Part shown: in pieces, positions 10,317 to 19,780 of the stretch
Layout: each line of letters begins with the position of its first letter
How positions within the stretch are numbered: position 1 is the first letter of the stretch
Assembly (NCBI RefSeq): GCF_000158035.1
Contig: NZ_EQ973491.1
Span: forward strand, 476,236 to 518,384
Direction of reading: 5' to 3'
Length of the DNA stretch: 42,149 bases
Source: Bacteroides cellulosilyticus DSM 14838
Lineage (GTDB): Bacteria; Bacteroidota; Bacteroidia; Bacteroidales; Bacteroidaceae
Position numbers and translations under genes: made by a program
Notes under the pieces: model-generated
Database searches by the model: none
What the model saw: only the letters and a program-made list of their open reading frames with translations
Told to the model about the DNA's origin: nothing

Positions 10317-12521
10317 ATGAAGAATAAATTTTTATATACTTTATTAGCTCTTCTGCCCATTTTTTTATATTCTTGTAAGGACGATGAGGTGATAACCAAT
10401 GAAGATGGTACTATTCCTGACAGAGAGTTTATGACTATGTTCCGCAAAGACCATAATACGGGTAAGGGGGATGACGAACCTTATGCATGTAAGGTGGTAG
10501 ATTTAAATGATATTCAACTTTATTGGTATGGCGTGAAAGACTGCGCTGGCTATCAGATCAGAATGGCATTGCAGGCCAACGTGTCTTCTGGTTTGGCTGA
10601 AGACTGGGATAATCCGGCTCATTTGCTGATGGATACCATTGTAGGACCAGATGTACTGGATTTGCTGGTTAAAGATTTGGAATACAGTACAAGTTATCGG
10701 TTTGCTATTCGTACACTTTCTCCGAAAGGTGAAGGCTATCATTCCAAATGGTATGGGTATGGAGATGGTCGCCATTGGGCTGATTGGTTTGGGTTGGATA
10801 CAGATTTGCGTTATAATACTCCTGATTTAGTGGTGATTGGTAATATTACAAAGACTTCTTTTCGTTTGAATTTGGATCTTTCGTATGCTACTTCTGGTGA
10901 TCCAGGTGATTATAAACAACATTTTGAAGTAGATGAGGATGGAAATTTTGTGGTACATATTATTTCTGTACTACCTTCGCCCACCAATCCAAGTGCTCAG
11001 GTTCCTGATAAATGGAAAAAATACGAAGTTACTGCAGAAGATAAGGCCAAAGGCTATATTGACATTGATGGATTGGATATGAACAGTGTATATGTTGTAA
11101 ATGCTGAGAATAAGAACATCCCTATTCACGTAGATGCTGTGTATAATACATGTACGGTGCGTACAGATGGTGAGCCCGGTGAACCTATTTTCCTTGAACA
11201 TTCGGTAAATCCAGATGATACAATCCCGGGTGCTGTAAAGTATCAGGCTATGTGTCTGGATAAGATTTTGGAAGATTATACTGCGGATAATACTTTAACA
11301 GAAGGTACAATTTTTGAGTTAGAGGGTGGAAAAATTTATTATTTTGCTAACAATCCGAGTCTTTGTAAGGGTATGACAATGCGTACGCGTCAGAGTGATT
11401 TGGATGCTGGTAAAGGTAACGCTAAGATATATTTGAATGGTATGTCTAAGAATCCGGATGGTTCTGGTGTCTCTTGCAATTTTATGTTTGGTCGTCAACC
11501 GCAATCGGGTGAGAGTGATGCGCCTATTAATGTAAAATCTGTAATTTTTGAAGATATTGATTTTGATAGTCCGGAAGCTACTAATTATGGTGACGGAAAA
11601 GCTACTGGCAATTATTTTGCTAATATGTATTCCAATGGTATGGCAGTAACATTCAATTCTTTTGAGGTCAGAAGGTGTACATTCCAACACATGGTTCGTG
11701 GTTTTATTCGTGTACAAGGTACTAAGCGCAAGGTCTTTGAAAAAATATTAGTGGAAGATTGCTTATTCTACAATAACGGTTATTATGATAATAATGGTGC
11801 TGGTTATGCTTGGATTGCTGGTGATGGTAAAGACCCCAAGAGTAACATTTTTAAAGATATGATTTTCCGTGGTAATACGTTTTATGATTCGCCACGTACG
11901 GCTTTGTTCTCAGACAATAATAAAACTTTGGCATGGCCTCCAAGTGTTCAGTATAAGATAACTTTGGAGAACAATACCTTTGTGAACTTTAGTACACGTT
12001 CTTCTGGACGTTATATCTTTAGTTTACGTTATTTGCCAGGTGGTAGCCAAATTGTTGTGAAGAAGAATCTCTTTATCCAGACTAAAGCTGTAGATGATGA
12101 TCGTAATCTTAACTTTAATGGTATGGATATCCGTTCGCTTGAAGGTACAGGCCCGAAAGAAATCACATTTGATATTGCAGACAATTATGCTGTAACTTGT
12201 GAAGAAAGCAAGCGGAAGGATGACGGTATTTTTACAGGTGGTGCATTCAGTGCCAAAAAGAATAGTGCTGGTGCATTCCTAGACTATTTACCAGGTGTCA
12301 TCAATGGTGCCGAACAGTTGACAGTGAAAGTTGGGTCTACTCCGCTTGCTCCAACTGATTTGATGGTTGATCCGAATCCACCTTATAAGAATGGTGACAA
12401 GGATATGCATGAAACAACTACGGAGAAATTAATGAATGGTTTGAGATTCAAGAATACTGATCAGGTTCGTAATCATGAAATCTATAAGTTGGGTATTGGC
12501 GATCCACGTTGGAGACAATGA
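10317..12521 (+). CDS. SusE-position lipoprotein: Fn3-like domain plus DUF4957/DUF5123 parallel beta-helix
   Basis: Probable surface glycan-binding protein. Seen in 734 residues: lipobox FLYSC (Cys20); an N-terminal region of about residues 50-160 resembling a fibronectin type III fold (IQLYWYGVKDCAGYQIRM); a second beta-rich domain to about 300; and from about 320 a repetitive right-handed beta-helix (repeats such as VIFEDIDF, FEVRRCTF, ILVEDCLFYNN, ITLENNTF). The end, GIGDPRW, is typical of the DUF5123 type. Such proteins are known from Bacteroides loci for pectic glycans, but the fold is that of lyases and binding proteins alike. I see no convincing catalytic Ca/Arg/Lys set, so binding is favoured over lyase activity. 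It is third in the susCD operon and followed by a strong terminator. Confidence 0.85.
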   Translation: MKNKFLYTLLALLPIFLYSCKDDEVITNEDGTIPDREFMTMFRKDHNTGKGDDEPYACKVVDLNDIQLYWYGVKDCAGYQIRMALQANVSSGLAEDWDNPAHLLMDTIVGPDVLDLLVKDLEYSTSYRFAIRTLSPKGEGYHSKWYGYGDGRHWADWFGLDTDLRYNTPDLVVIGNITKTSFRLNLDLSYATSGDPGDYKQHFEVDEDGNFVVHIISVLPSPTNPSAQVPDKWKKYEVTAEDKAKGYIDIDGLDMNSVYVVNAENKNIPIHVDAVYNTCTVRTDGEPGEPIFLEHSVNPDDTIPGAVKYQAMCLDKILEDYTADNTLTEGTIFELEGGKIYYFANNPSLCKGMTMRTRQSDLDAGKGNAKIYLNGMSKNPDGSGVSCNFMFGRQPQSGESDAPINVKSVIFEDIDFDSPEATNYGDGKATGNYFANMYSNGMAVTFNSFEVRRCTFQHMVRGFIRVQGTKRKVFEKILVEDCLFYNNGYYDNNGAGYAWIAGDGKDPKSNIFKDMIFRGNTFYDSPRTALFSDNNKTLAWPPSVQYKITLENNTFVNFSTRSSGRYIFSLRYLPGGSQIVVKKNLFIQTKAVDDDRNLNFNGMDIRSLEGTGPKEITFDIADNYAVTCEESKRKDDGIFTGGAFSAKKNSAGAFLDYLPGVINGAEQLTVKVGSTPLAPTDLMVDPNPPYKNGDKDMHETTTEKLMNGLRFKNTDQVRNHEIYKLGIGDPRWRQ

Positions 12522-12576
12522 AATTATAACGTGTCGTTAATGAGACCGTGAGGTTTTGTTAGACATTCTTTGCAGG

Positions 12577-12605
12577 AAGGGCGTTCCATTCGGAGGAACG
12601 CCCTT
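12577..12605 (+). terminator. Hairpin terminator of the susCD operon
   Basis: AAGGGCGTTCC (12577-12587) and GGAACGCCCTT (12595-12605) form a perfect 11-bp stem with a 7-nt loop, 55 bp after the last stop codon. It lies between two convergent genes and, being symmetric, may also stop transcripts of the HTCS gene from the other side. The T-run is short (about TTT on the plus side). Confidence 0.85.
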
Positions 12606-12639
12606 TATGCATATAGCAACTAATGAAGTTGGTATTCTC

Positions 12640-15600
12640 TTATTTCTCTTTAGGCGTAAACTCAGAGGGGCTTACTCCGTATTTTTTCTTGAAACACTTG
12701 CTAAAGTATTTGGGATCATTAAAGCCTGTCATATAGGCTATTGTAGAGACGTTGTATTCTCCTGTTTCCATTAATTGTTTGGCACGTTTTATACGCATCT
12801 CACGGACGAAATCAATAGGTGAAAGCCCGACAATACTTTTCAGTTTCTGGTAGAACACTGTACGACCCATACCCAGTTCTTGGGCAAATTCATCAATCGT
12901 TAGTTTCGAATTATCCATTTGATTATGCATTATTTCCATTACTCGTTTCATGAATAATTCATCAAACGGAACAATTTGTGGTTTTTCCGGTTCTACCTCA
13001 ACAAGGAGAGTAGGGGTAGGAGCTTCTTTTTTCTGATCCAACCATTGTTCAAGATAAAGTTCCTGTAACTGTTTGCGTTGATGTAACAGTGATTTAATGC
13101 GTGTTTTCAGATAGGTAGAACTGAATGGTTTGGTGATGTAATCGTCAATTCCTTGTTCCAATCCAGAAATACGGTCGTCTAAAGAGGATTTAGCAGAAAG
13201 AAGTATAATGGGAATATGACAAACATCTCGATGAGCTTTGATAGCTTTCACCATATCTAGACCATCCATAACAGGCATCATTACGTCACTGATGATAAAA
13301 TCCGGTACATATTGTAGAGCCTGCTCCAGTCCTTCTTGCCCATTCGTTGCCTCAAAGACTTTATAGGTTCCGGAAAGGATATCGTTCAGGAAGTTTCTCA
13401 ATTCAGTATTATCTTCTACGACTAACACAGAGATAGGATACTGATCCGTATTATTGTCGGTGTCTTTTGTCTTCTCCTGCAGAATATTATTTTTCTCTGA
13501 TGTTTTGGAAATGATTTTATGCTTATCGTGTTTTGGGTTATGAGCAGACGGAATATCATTCAGGATAAACTCTGTATTTTCTTTTCCTTCATAAACCTTC
13601 TGGTCAAGCGGCAATGTAACAATGAACTCACTACCTATTCCGACTTCAGTATTCACTTGAATATTACCTTGATGTAATTCGATCAGTTCTTTTACTAAGG
13701 ATAGCCCGATTCCGGAAGATGGTTGCAGAATATTGTTATTTACCAATGTCTCAAAACGTTGGAATAGAGACTGTTGCTTCTTTGAGTCAATGCCGATACC
13801 TTCGTCGGTAACGGAAATCATGACTTTATCTTTTGTCGTATGGGCATATACTGTAATTGATTTATTGACAGGTGTGTATTTGAATGCATTAGACAATAAA
13901 TTAAAGATAATCTTTTCAACTTTATCCTGATCTATCCAGCAATGTATTGACTCTTTATCTGTTTGCAGGCGGAAATTAATACTTTTTTCTTCGGCTATGA
14001 GACGGAAATTATCCATCACTTTCTGCAATAGTTCTACAATATCTGTTTTCTCCAGCAATAGCTTCATCTTTTTGTTTTCTATTTTGCGGAAATCGAGTAT
14101 CTGGTTGACCAGTCTCAACATGCGCTCTGTATTATTGTGAACTACTGTCAGAAGTTTACGGGCACTGGGAGTGAGAGGTTCATGTTCAAGAACTTCACCT
14201 ACAGGGCTGGTAATCAGAGTTAAAGGTGTGCGTAATTCATGAGAGATATCCGTGAAGAACCTCAACTTTATATTTGCCAGTTGTTGCTCCATATAAATCT
14301 GATGACGTAGTTTATAGATATACAATATGATATAGACTATAGTAGCTGTAAATAAGATGAATAAGATAATATAAACTAATACAGCCCAGTATGTTTCCCA
14401 GAATGTGGGGATTACGATGACAGAAAGCTTTCGCACATTATCTGTCCATACACCGTCACTATTAGTGGAGCGTATCTGTAGTTCATAATTTCCCGGAGGA
14501 AGATTGATATAACTGGCCGTGCGGCTATTTTCTACTTCATTCCATTTTTCTTCTAGTCCTTTCAACCGATAGGCGTAGCTGATGGAAGACGGATTAATAT
14601 AGTCTAATGCTGCAAACTGGAAAGATACGTTTCGCTCGTCAGGTTTTAATTTTAATTCTTCCAGGTCGTCAAGATCCAGTTGCTGCTGAACTCCTTGTAT
14701 TTTTAAACTAGTGAATACAATAGGAGGAGTATAGGAACTTTTGCTGAAAGCTGCTGGATTAATCTTTAAAATTCCTGCATCTGTACCTAAAATCAACTGA
14801 TTCCGTATTATAGCGGGTGAGGCTTCACTGAAATATATTTCTTTCTGCAAATGCTTTTCATTATAATGTTCGAAAGTTCCGTTCTCTGGATCAAATTTGG
14901 CTAATGTATTTTCTGATATGACCCATAGATTTTTCTGTTGATCTTCAATCATGGATAAAACCAGATCCGACACTAAACCATTTCGTTTGGTGTAGGTCTT
15001 GAATTGAATCTGATCGGTTAACAAATTATTTGAAATAATCTGATTGATGCCTCCGGTGAATGTAAGTACATACGAATTTTGACGGCTGTCTGTATAAATA
15101 TAAATCACGTCGTTACTACTAAGGCTGGATGCCAAATCTGCTATGCGTACATTGGTATAGAACTTAATGTCTTCCGCGCGTTCAAAATTGCAGGAGAAAG
15201 TAATCAACCCTTCGGTTGTGCCGACTAAAAGGGCATTATTCACTTCTTTGATGACACGTACTTTATTGAATCTATCTTTTGAGTAACCTTTCAGTATATT
15301 ACCGTTGTGTAGGAAGCGGACTTTCCCATCTGCCGTTTCTTGAAGTAGGTTAATTCCTCCGCCATGAGTGGCTATCCACATGCGTTTTTTGGAATCTTGA
15401 TATATGCAATAAATACTATTATTATTTAGACTATAGGGGTCTTCTTCCTTGTGTACATAGTTTCTTATCTGGAAGCTCCCATCTCTTTTAGGACTCAACT
15501 GGATGATACCATCCCATTTACTACCCATCCATATATTTCCCTGTTCGTCTTCTGTGAAACAATAAATGTTTTTGGAGAATGAAATGGCTTTTGTACTGAT

Positions 15601-17019
15601 AGTTCCTTCCGGTGTCAGGTAGCCTTTAAGAGTTTTGTCCGGATTAAAAATCCGGATGACTCCTTTTTTATTTGCAACCCAGAGATTTTGTTGCTTATCG
15701 ACCATGATTGCGCGGGTTTCATGTCCGGAGTCAAAAGTAGTCAATTGACTGGCATTGGGAAAGAATGAAATTTTATCCATCCAGAAATTGTTGGCATACC
15801 AAAAGTTTTTTTGATTATCCACATAGAAGTTTAGGATAACAGGAGTGAATTTAGATTCCGGTTTACTGTAATCGGTGTAATAGGGCTTTAGTTCTTTATC
15901 TTCCCGGTCATAATAGCTTAGACACCCCAGGTGAGGCACAACCCATAAAGTTCCTTGATTATCTTCGAATATAACGTCACGGCTTCTAAGTTCAGCCTTG
16001 GGCATATTTTGTGTAGGGGTTTCATAGTGCTGTTGCTCGTTAGTCAAGGGATCGTACCGTACAATTCCACGTTGTTCTTTTGAAAATAGCCATAATTCAT
16101 TATGGCTGTCCTCAAATATTCTCATGACGTTAAAATGCATTTCTACATTCCTGAATTGGTTATTTTGTGCGAAGAAGAGTATGATGCCATTGCTGGTACC
16201 TATTCCAATAGTATCTTTTCCCAAGCTTAGTATACAGTTGAGTCGCGAATAATTAAAAGGTATTTCTTTATATTGAATTTGTCCATTTTGCTGATTATAG
16301 ATTGCTAAACGTTTGCTTGATATCAGGTACATTTTCTCATTGTTTTCACAGAAATTTGTGAAATGAGTTTTATCGGATATTGTTTTTTGTCCAACTATAC
16401 AGACACTTTTATTAGTGAAAATCCATTCATCTCCTGCAGCATCTTGCTCAACTCTTGAAACCGTCCTACCGGGTAGATTGCCGATTTCTAGAGTGTAATG
16501 TGTTATGGCATCTTCGTCTTCATTTTCTAATTTTCGTTCGTCTACCCGAAAAGCTCCGTGATCGCATACAATCCAACTGACTCCTTTAGGTAAGGCATAG
16601 ATTTTACGTACTATATAAGTTTCCCCACTTTTTTGCTCAAAAGGTTGGAGAATATCGATGAATTTTTCCTGATGACTGTCGAATAGATAAACTCTGGCAT
16701 CATAAGTCTGACACCAGATGTTATTTTGTTGGTCGGGTACAATTCTTAATATACGGTTACTTGTTAGTGTACATCCATCTCCGGGATATGCCTTATAATT
16801 CTTGAAGGTATAACCGTCATATCTGTTTAAACCATTCCAGGTAGAAAACCAGATAAATCCCTTGGAGTCCTGTACAATATCTGAAACGGTTCTTTGTGCC
16901 AATCCGTTATATATAGAGAAGTGTCGGATCTGACAGCTTGGTTGTGCGAGGAGCATGGTTGGGATTAGTAGTACCAAGCAGATTAATAAGTGGGAATTTG
17001 TTGTGTTATACTTTCTCAT
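12640..17019 (-). CDS. Hybrid two-component system regulator (HTCS), complete
   Basis: Single-polypeptide glycan sensor and transcription regulator, 1459 residues, a normal full length. Domains in order: signal peptide 1-25; Reg_prop beta-propeller repeats about 27-745; Y_Y_Y domain about 770-868; membrane span about 877-900; HisKA with DISHELRTP and phospho-His927; ATPase with NLLSNAFKYTP, DEGIGID and SSGIGLSLV; receiver with acceptor Asp1245 (SDVMMPVMDG) and a KPFS lysine motif; AraC-type helix-turn-helix at about 1355-1459. By family knowledge, periplasmic binding of a breakdown oligosaccharide drives phosphorelay and activates the nearby susCD operon. The N-terminal segment is nearly the same as in the HTCS at 1-3831, and similarity runs throughout, so the two arose by duplication. 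It is convergent with the operon, with the terminator between them. Confidence 0.97.
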   Translation of the reverse strand: MRKYNTTNSHLLICLVLLIPTMLLAQPSCQIRHFSIYNGLAQRTVSDIVQDSKGFIWFSTWNGLNRYDGYTFKNYKAYPGDGCTLTSNRILRIVPDQQNNIWCQTYDARVYLFDSHQEKFIDILQPFEQKSGETYIVRKIYALPKGVSWIVCDHGAFRVDERKLENEDEDAITHYTLEIGNLPGRTVSRVEQDAAGDEWIFTNKSVCIVGQKTISDKTHFTNFCENNEKMYLISSKRLAIYNQQNGQIQYKEIPFNYSRLNCILSLGKDTIGIGTSNGIILFFAQNNQFRNVEMHFNVMRIFEDSHNELWLFSKEQRGIVRYDPLTNEQQHYETPTQNMPKAELRSRDVIFEDNQGTLWVVPHLGCLSYYDREDKELKPYYTDYSKPESKFTPVILNFYVDNQKNFWYANNFWMDKISFFPNASQLTTFDSGHETRAIMVDKQQNLWVANKKGVIRIFNPDKTLKGYLTPEGTISTKAISFSKNIYCFTEDEQGNIWMGSKWDGIIQLSPKRDGSFQIRNYVHKEEDPYSLNNNSIYCIYQDSKKRMWIATHGGGINLLQETADGKVRFLHNGNILKGYSKDRFNKVRVIKEVNNALLVGTTEGLITFSCNFERAEDIKFYTNVRIADLASSLSSNDVIYIYTDSRQNSYVLTFTGGINQIISNNLLTDQIQFKTYTKRNGLVSDLVLSMIEDQQKNLWVISENTLAKFDPENGTFEHYNEKHLQKEIYFSEASPAIIRNQLILGTDAGILKINPAAFSKSSYTPPIVFTSLKIQGVQQQLDLDDLEELKLKPDERNVSFQFAALDYINPSSISYAYRLKGLEEKWNEVENSRTASYINLPPGNYELQIRSTNSDGVWTDNVRKLSVIVIPTFWETYWAVLVYIILFILFTATIVYIILYIYKLRHQIYMEQQLANIKLRFFTDISHELRTPLTLITSPVGEVLEHEPLTPSARKLLTVVHNNTERMLRLVNQILDFRKIENKKMKLLLEKTDIVELLQKVMDNFRLIAEEKSINFRLQTDKESIHCWIDQDKVEKIIFNLLSNAFKYTPVNKSITVYAHTTKDKVMISVTDEGIGIDSKKQQSLFQRFETLVNNNILQPSSGIGLSLVKELIELHQGNIQVNTEVGIGSEFIVTLPLDQKVYEGKENTEFILNDIPSAHNPKHDKHKIISKTSEKNNILQEKTKDTDNNTDQYPISVLVVEDNTELRNFLNDILSGTYKVFEATNGQEGLEQALQYVPDFIISDVMMPVMDGLDMVKAIKAHRDVCHIPIILLSAKSSLDDRISGLEQGIDDYITKPFSSTYLKTRIKSLLHQRKQLQELYLEQWLDQKKEAPTPTLLVEVEPEKPQIVPFDELFMKRVMEIMHNQMDNSKLTIDEFAQELGMGRTVFYQKLKSIVGLSPIDFVREMRIKRAKQLMETGEYNVSTIAYMTGFNDPKYFSKCFKKKYGVSPSEFTPKEK

Positions 17020-17045
17020 GTGCTATTAATTAATATTGCGACATG

Positions 17046-17053
17046 CAAAGATA
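17046..17053 (-). promoter_or_regulatory. Bacteroides -7 box for the complete HTCS gene
   Basis: TATCTTTG on the minus strand, 27 bp upstream of the ATG at 17019. The surrounding TTTATATCTTTGCA is the same as in front of the other HTCS gene (3859-3866), so the promoter was probably copied together with the gene. Confidence 0.55.
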
Positions 17054-17126
17054 TAAAAAAAAAGTGAATTGCTTAATCTTCTTTAAAATAGATGTTCTAA
17101 AAGTTCTTTTTTATAAAATGAAGTAA

Positions 17127-17134
17127 TATATTTG
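17127..17134 (+). promoter_or_regulatory. Bacteroides -7 box for the SPFH gene
   Basis: TATATTTG matches TAnnTTTG exactly, 36 bp before the ATG at 17170. No TTTG is seen at the -33 position. Two direct copies of TGATATCAA (17135-17143 and 17146-17154) follow at once, 11 bp apart, where transcription would start. Confidence 0.5.
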
Positions 17135-17169
17135 TGATATCAAAATGATATCAACTTAATCTATCAGTT

Positions 17170-18126
17170 ATGGAAACAAAAGAATTGAATTTCAAAGGGT
17201 TTAAGATGAATGGCTTTTTAGGATTGTTTGTTCATCTCATTGTGTTACCTGCACTAATTTTCTTTGGCTTTATTACGTGTGTGCCAACTGCAATTGTGTC
17301 TGGTATTCTCTGCATTGTCTGGCTGATAATGTTTGCCGGTTATATGCAATTGGAACCGAATGAGGCCCGGGCTATGGTGTTTTTTGGTAAGTACAAAGGT
17401 ACATTCAAGGAAACTGGTTTCTTTTGGGTGAATCCTTTTCTGGATAAGAAGAAACTTTCTCTTCGTGCACGTAATTTGGATGTGGAACCTATCAAGGTAA
17501 ATGATAAGATCGGTAATCCTATTCTGATAGGTTTGGTGTTGGTATGGAAACTTAAAGATACCTACAAAGCTATGTTTGAGATTGATTCGCAGACAATGGC
17601 TTCATCTGCTCATACGGGGGGAAATGCTAACCAAATTAATATAGGTAATGCGGTTGCCAGCCGTATGAACGCTTTTGAGAATTTTGTGAAAATACAAAGT
17701 GATGCCGCTTTACGCCAGGTGGCTGGACAATATGCTTATGATGATAACGAAGCGGATACTGAAGAACTGACACTTCGCTCCGGCGGTGAAGAAATCAATG
17801 AACAGTTGGAACAGAAGTTGAACGAACGTCTTGCCATGGCAGGTATGGAAGTAGTGGAAGCACGCATTAACTATCTGGCTTATGCTCCTGAAATTGCTGC
17901 GGTAATGCTTCGTCGTCAACAGGCTTCGGCTATCATTACTGCCCGTGAAAAGATTGTTGAGGGAGCTGTTTCTATGGTAAAAATGGCGTTGCACAAACTT
18001 TCAGAAGAACAAATTGTTGAACTGGACGAAGAAAAAAAGGCGGCTATGGTCAGCAATTTGCTGGTGGTACTTTGTGCCGATGAGGCAGCACAGCCAATTG
18101 TTAATGCGGGTACGTTAAATCATTAA
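17170..18126 (+). CDS. SPFH (stomatin/prohibitin/band 7) domain membrane protein
   Basis: Membrane-anchored scaffold protein of the stomatin-prohibitin-flotillin-HflK superfamily. The 318-residue product has two N-terminal hydrophobic segments (about 13-38 and 40-58), then a band-7 domain: QLEPNEARAMVFFGKYKGT, then PFLDKKKLSLRARN and NPILIGLVLVWKLKD. A helical C-terminal half with EQKLNERLAMAGMEVVEARI and REKIVEGAVSMVKMAL is typical of the oligomerising part. Members usually form ring-like complexes and hold proteases or mark membrane microdomains; no partner protease is adjacent here. The gene leads a compact plus-strand group, with the hydrolase starting only 10 bp downstream and a small DNA-binding protein and a membrane protein after it. 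Confidence 0.92.
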   Translation: METKELNFKGFKMNGFLGLFVHLIVLPALIFFGFITCVPTAIVSGILCIVWLIMFAGYMQLEPNEARAMVFFGKYKGTFKETGFFWVNPFLDKKKLSLRARNLDVEPIKVNDKIGNPILIGLVLVWKLKDTYKAMFEIDSQTMASSAHTGGNANQINIGNAVASRMNAFENFVKIQSDAALRQVAGQYAYDDNEADTEELTLRSGGEEINEQLEQKLNERLAMAGMEVVEARINYLAYAPEIAAVMLRRQQASAIITAREKIVEGAVSMVKMALHKLSEEQIVELDEEKKAAMVSNLLVVLCADEAAQPIVNAGTLNH

Positions 18127-18136
18127 TCAAGATAAT

Positions 18137-19477
18137 ATGAGCTTTTCTTTTTTATATAAGTGGGCATTGGTGCTTGGCTTATTGCTGGGGCATGTAGTGA
18201 CGGTTTTTGCTCAGGATGCAAATATGGACCGTGCGAAGCATGTGTACGAATTGTTTGTGGCAGATCAGGGGGACAGTATTCATGCTCTCTTGAATAAAAA
18301 TCTGCAGGAAAAATTATCACCGGAAATTTTTAAGGACATGTTTAAGCAATCGGAAAAGCAGTTCGGAAAACTTCAAGCAAAAGGAGAGTGGAAGCAAGAG
18401 AGTGCTGAAGGCATAACACTTTATTATCGCGATCTGAAGTTTGAGCGTTACAGTCTCCGTTTTTTGTTGTCTTTCGATGCTGATGGAAGCATGAATACCA
18501 TTCGTTTGATGCCTGTACCTGCTGCTTCTACAGCAAAACCGGTAGCTTATAATAAAGAGAAAATGCAGGAACGAGATATAACGGTGGGAGCAGATGACTT
18601 TAAATTGCCCGGAACGCTGACGCTGCCTGTAGGAAAGAAAAAGGCTCCTGTCGTAATCCTTGTGCATGGTTCCGGTCCGCAGGATCGTGATGAAACTGTT
18701 GGTCCGAATAAACCTTTCCGTGATTTGGCTTGGGGATTGGCGGAACGTGGCATTGCAACGGTTCGTTATGATAAACGTACGAAGGTATATGGTGCAGCGT
18801 GTGTGCCGGAAGGTCGGAATATCGATTATGATACAGAAAGTGTAGATGATGCTGTGGCTATTATTGCTTGGGCGAAGGAATTGCCTGAGGTTGATGCGGA
18901 CAGTGTTTATGTGCTGGGACATAGTTTAGGGGCTACACTTGCTCCTCGCATTGCAGAGCAAGCAGATGGGTTGACAGGAATTATCCTTGTTGCCGCTTTA
19001 GCTCGTCCATTTGAAGATGCTATTGTTGAACAAATGACTTATATATCTTCTCTGACTGACTCTTCCGCTAATGCCAAAAAGCAGATTACAGAAATAAAAA
19101 AACAAGCTGATAATATAAAGAAACTGGGTACACCGGAATATGATGATAAGATTCCTTTGTTGTTGAATCTTCCTCGTTCTTACTGGGAATTTGCTAACGC
19201 CTATAAACCGGTAGAAGTAGCATCTAAACTGGCTCTTCCCATACTTATATTGCAGGGCGAGCGTGATTATCAGGTGACTATGCAGGATTTCGGTTTATGG
19301 CGCTTCGGGCTGATGCGTAATAAAAATGCTTTCTTAAAATCTTACCCTAAACTTAATCATATGTTACAGGAAGGTAGTGGTAAAGCTACTCCGTTTGAGT
19401 ATAACCAGGCGTCGCCTGTAGTCGGATATGTCATGGATGATATTGCATCGTTTATTCATAATGGAAACCTGTTATAA
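18137..19477 (+). CDS. Secreted alpha/beta hydrolase with N-terminal DUF3887-like domain
   Basis: Probable periplasmic esterase or related hydrolase, substrate unknown. In 446 residues: signal peptide ending VFAQ near residue 26; a DUF3887-like region to about 130; then an alpha/beta hydrolase core with oxyanion segment LVHGSGPQDRDE, nucleophile elbow GHSLGA (Ser263), acidic residue in GERDYQ (Asp377) and catalytic His in PKLNHM (His408). The triad is complete and in the normal order, so the enzyme should be active. The gene begins 10 bp after the SPFH stop codon, so the two are almost surely co-transcribed. An S9-like peptidase annotation is sometimes given to such proteins, but no propeller domain is present. 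Confidence 0.9.
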   Translation: MSFSFLYKWALVLGLLLGHVVTVFAQDANMDRAKHVYELFVADQGDSIHALLNKNLQEKLSPEIFKDMFKQSEKQFGKLQAKGEWKQESAEGITLYYRDLKFERYSLRFLLSFDADGSMNTIRLMPVPAASTAKPVAYNKEKMQERDITVGADDFKLPGTLTLPVGKKKAPVVILVHGSGPQDRDETVGPNKPFRDLAWGLAERGIATVRYDKRTKVYGAACVPEGRNIDYDTESVDDAVAIIAWAKELPEVDADSVYVLGHSLGATLAPRIAEQADGLTGIILVAALARPFEDAIVEQMTYISSLTDSSANAKKQITEIKKQADNIKKLGTPEYDDKIPLLLNLPRSYWEFANAYKPVEVASKLALPILILQGERDYQVTMQDFGLWRFGLMRNKNAFLKSYPKLNHMLQEGSGKATPFEYNQASPVVGYVMDDIASFIHNGNLL

Positions 19478-19517
19478 TACAAATTCAATTGTAAATTGTT
19501 AAATAGTAAATAGAATC

Positions 19518-19718
19518 GTGGCTAAAAAAGAAACTTCAACCAAAAGCTTTGTTCTGCGTGTAGATGCTGCAACTATGGATGCCATTGAAAAGTGGGCAGC
19601 CGATGAGTTTCGTAGCACTAACGGGCAGCTTCAGTGGATTATCGCTGAGGCATTGCGGAAAAGCGGGCGGATGAAGAAAACAAAGAATACTCCTCCGCCT
19701 AAAGAATCTGAGTCGTAG
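19518..19718 (+). CDS. Arc-type ribbon-helix-helix DNA-binding protein
   Basis: A 66-residue basic protein that begins at a GTG codon (GTG GCT AAA AAA). The segment KSFVLRVDAATMDAIEKWA followed by FRSTNGQLQWIIAEALRKS has the beta-strand, helix, helix pattern of the Arc/MetJ ribbon-helix-helix fold, with alternating residues in the strand that would read the DNA. The tail is Pro/Lys/Glu-rich and probably disordered. No toxin gene is adjacent, so it does not look like an antitoxin. It follows the hydrolase by 40 bp and is probably in the SPFH operon; it may regulate that operon, but this is inference. Confidence 0.85.
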   Translation: MAKKETSTKSFVLRVDAATMDAIEKWAADEFRSTNGQLQWIIAEALRKSGRMKKTKNTPPPKESES

Positions 19719-19780
19719 TTTAGCGATAAGTTGTTAGTGATAAGTGATTAGTAGTTTGAATTATAATTCATATATTGTTT

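Noticed and set aside
19518..19718. Antitoxin of a toxin-antitoxin pair
   Set aside because: The ribbon-helix-helix fold fits, but the neighbours are a hydrolase and a membrane protein, not a toxin.
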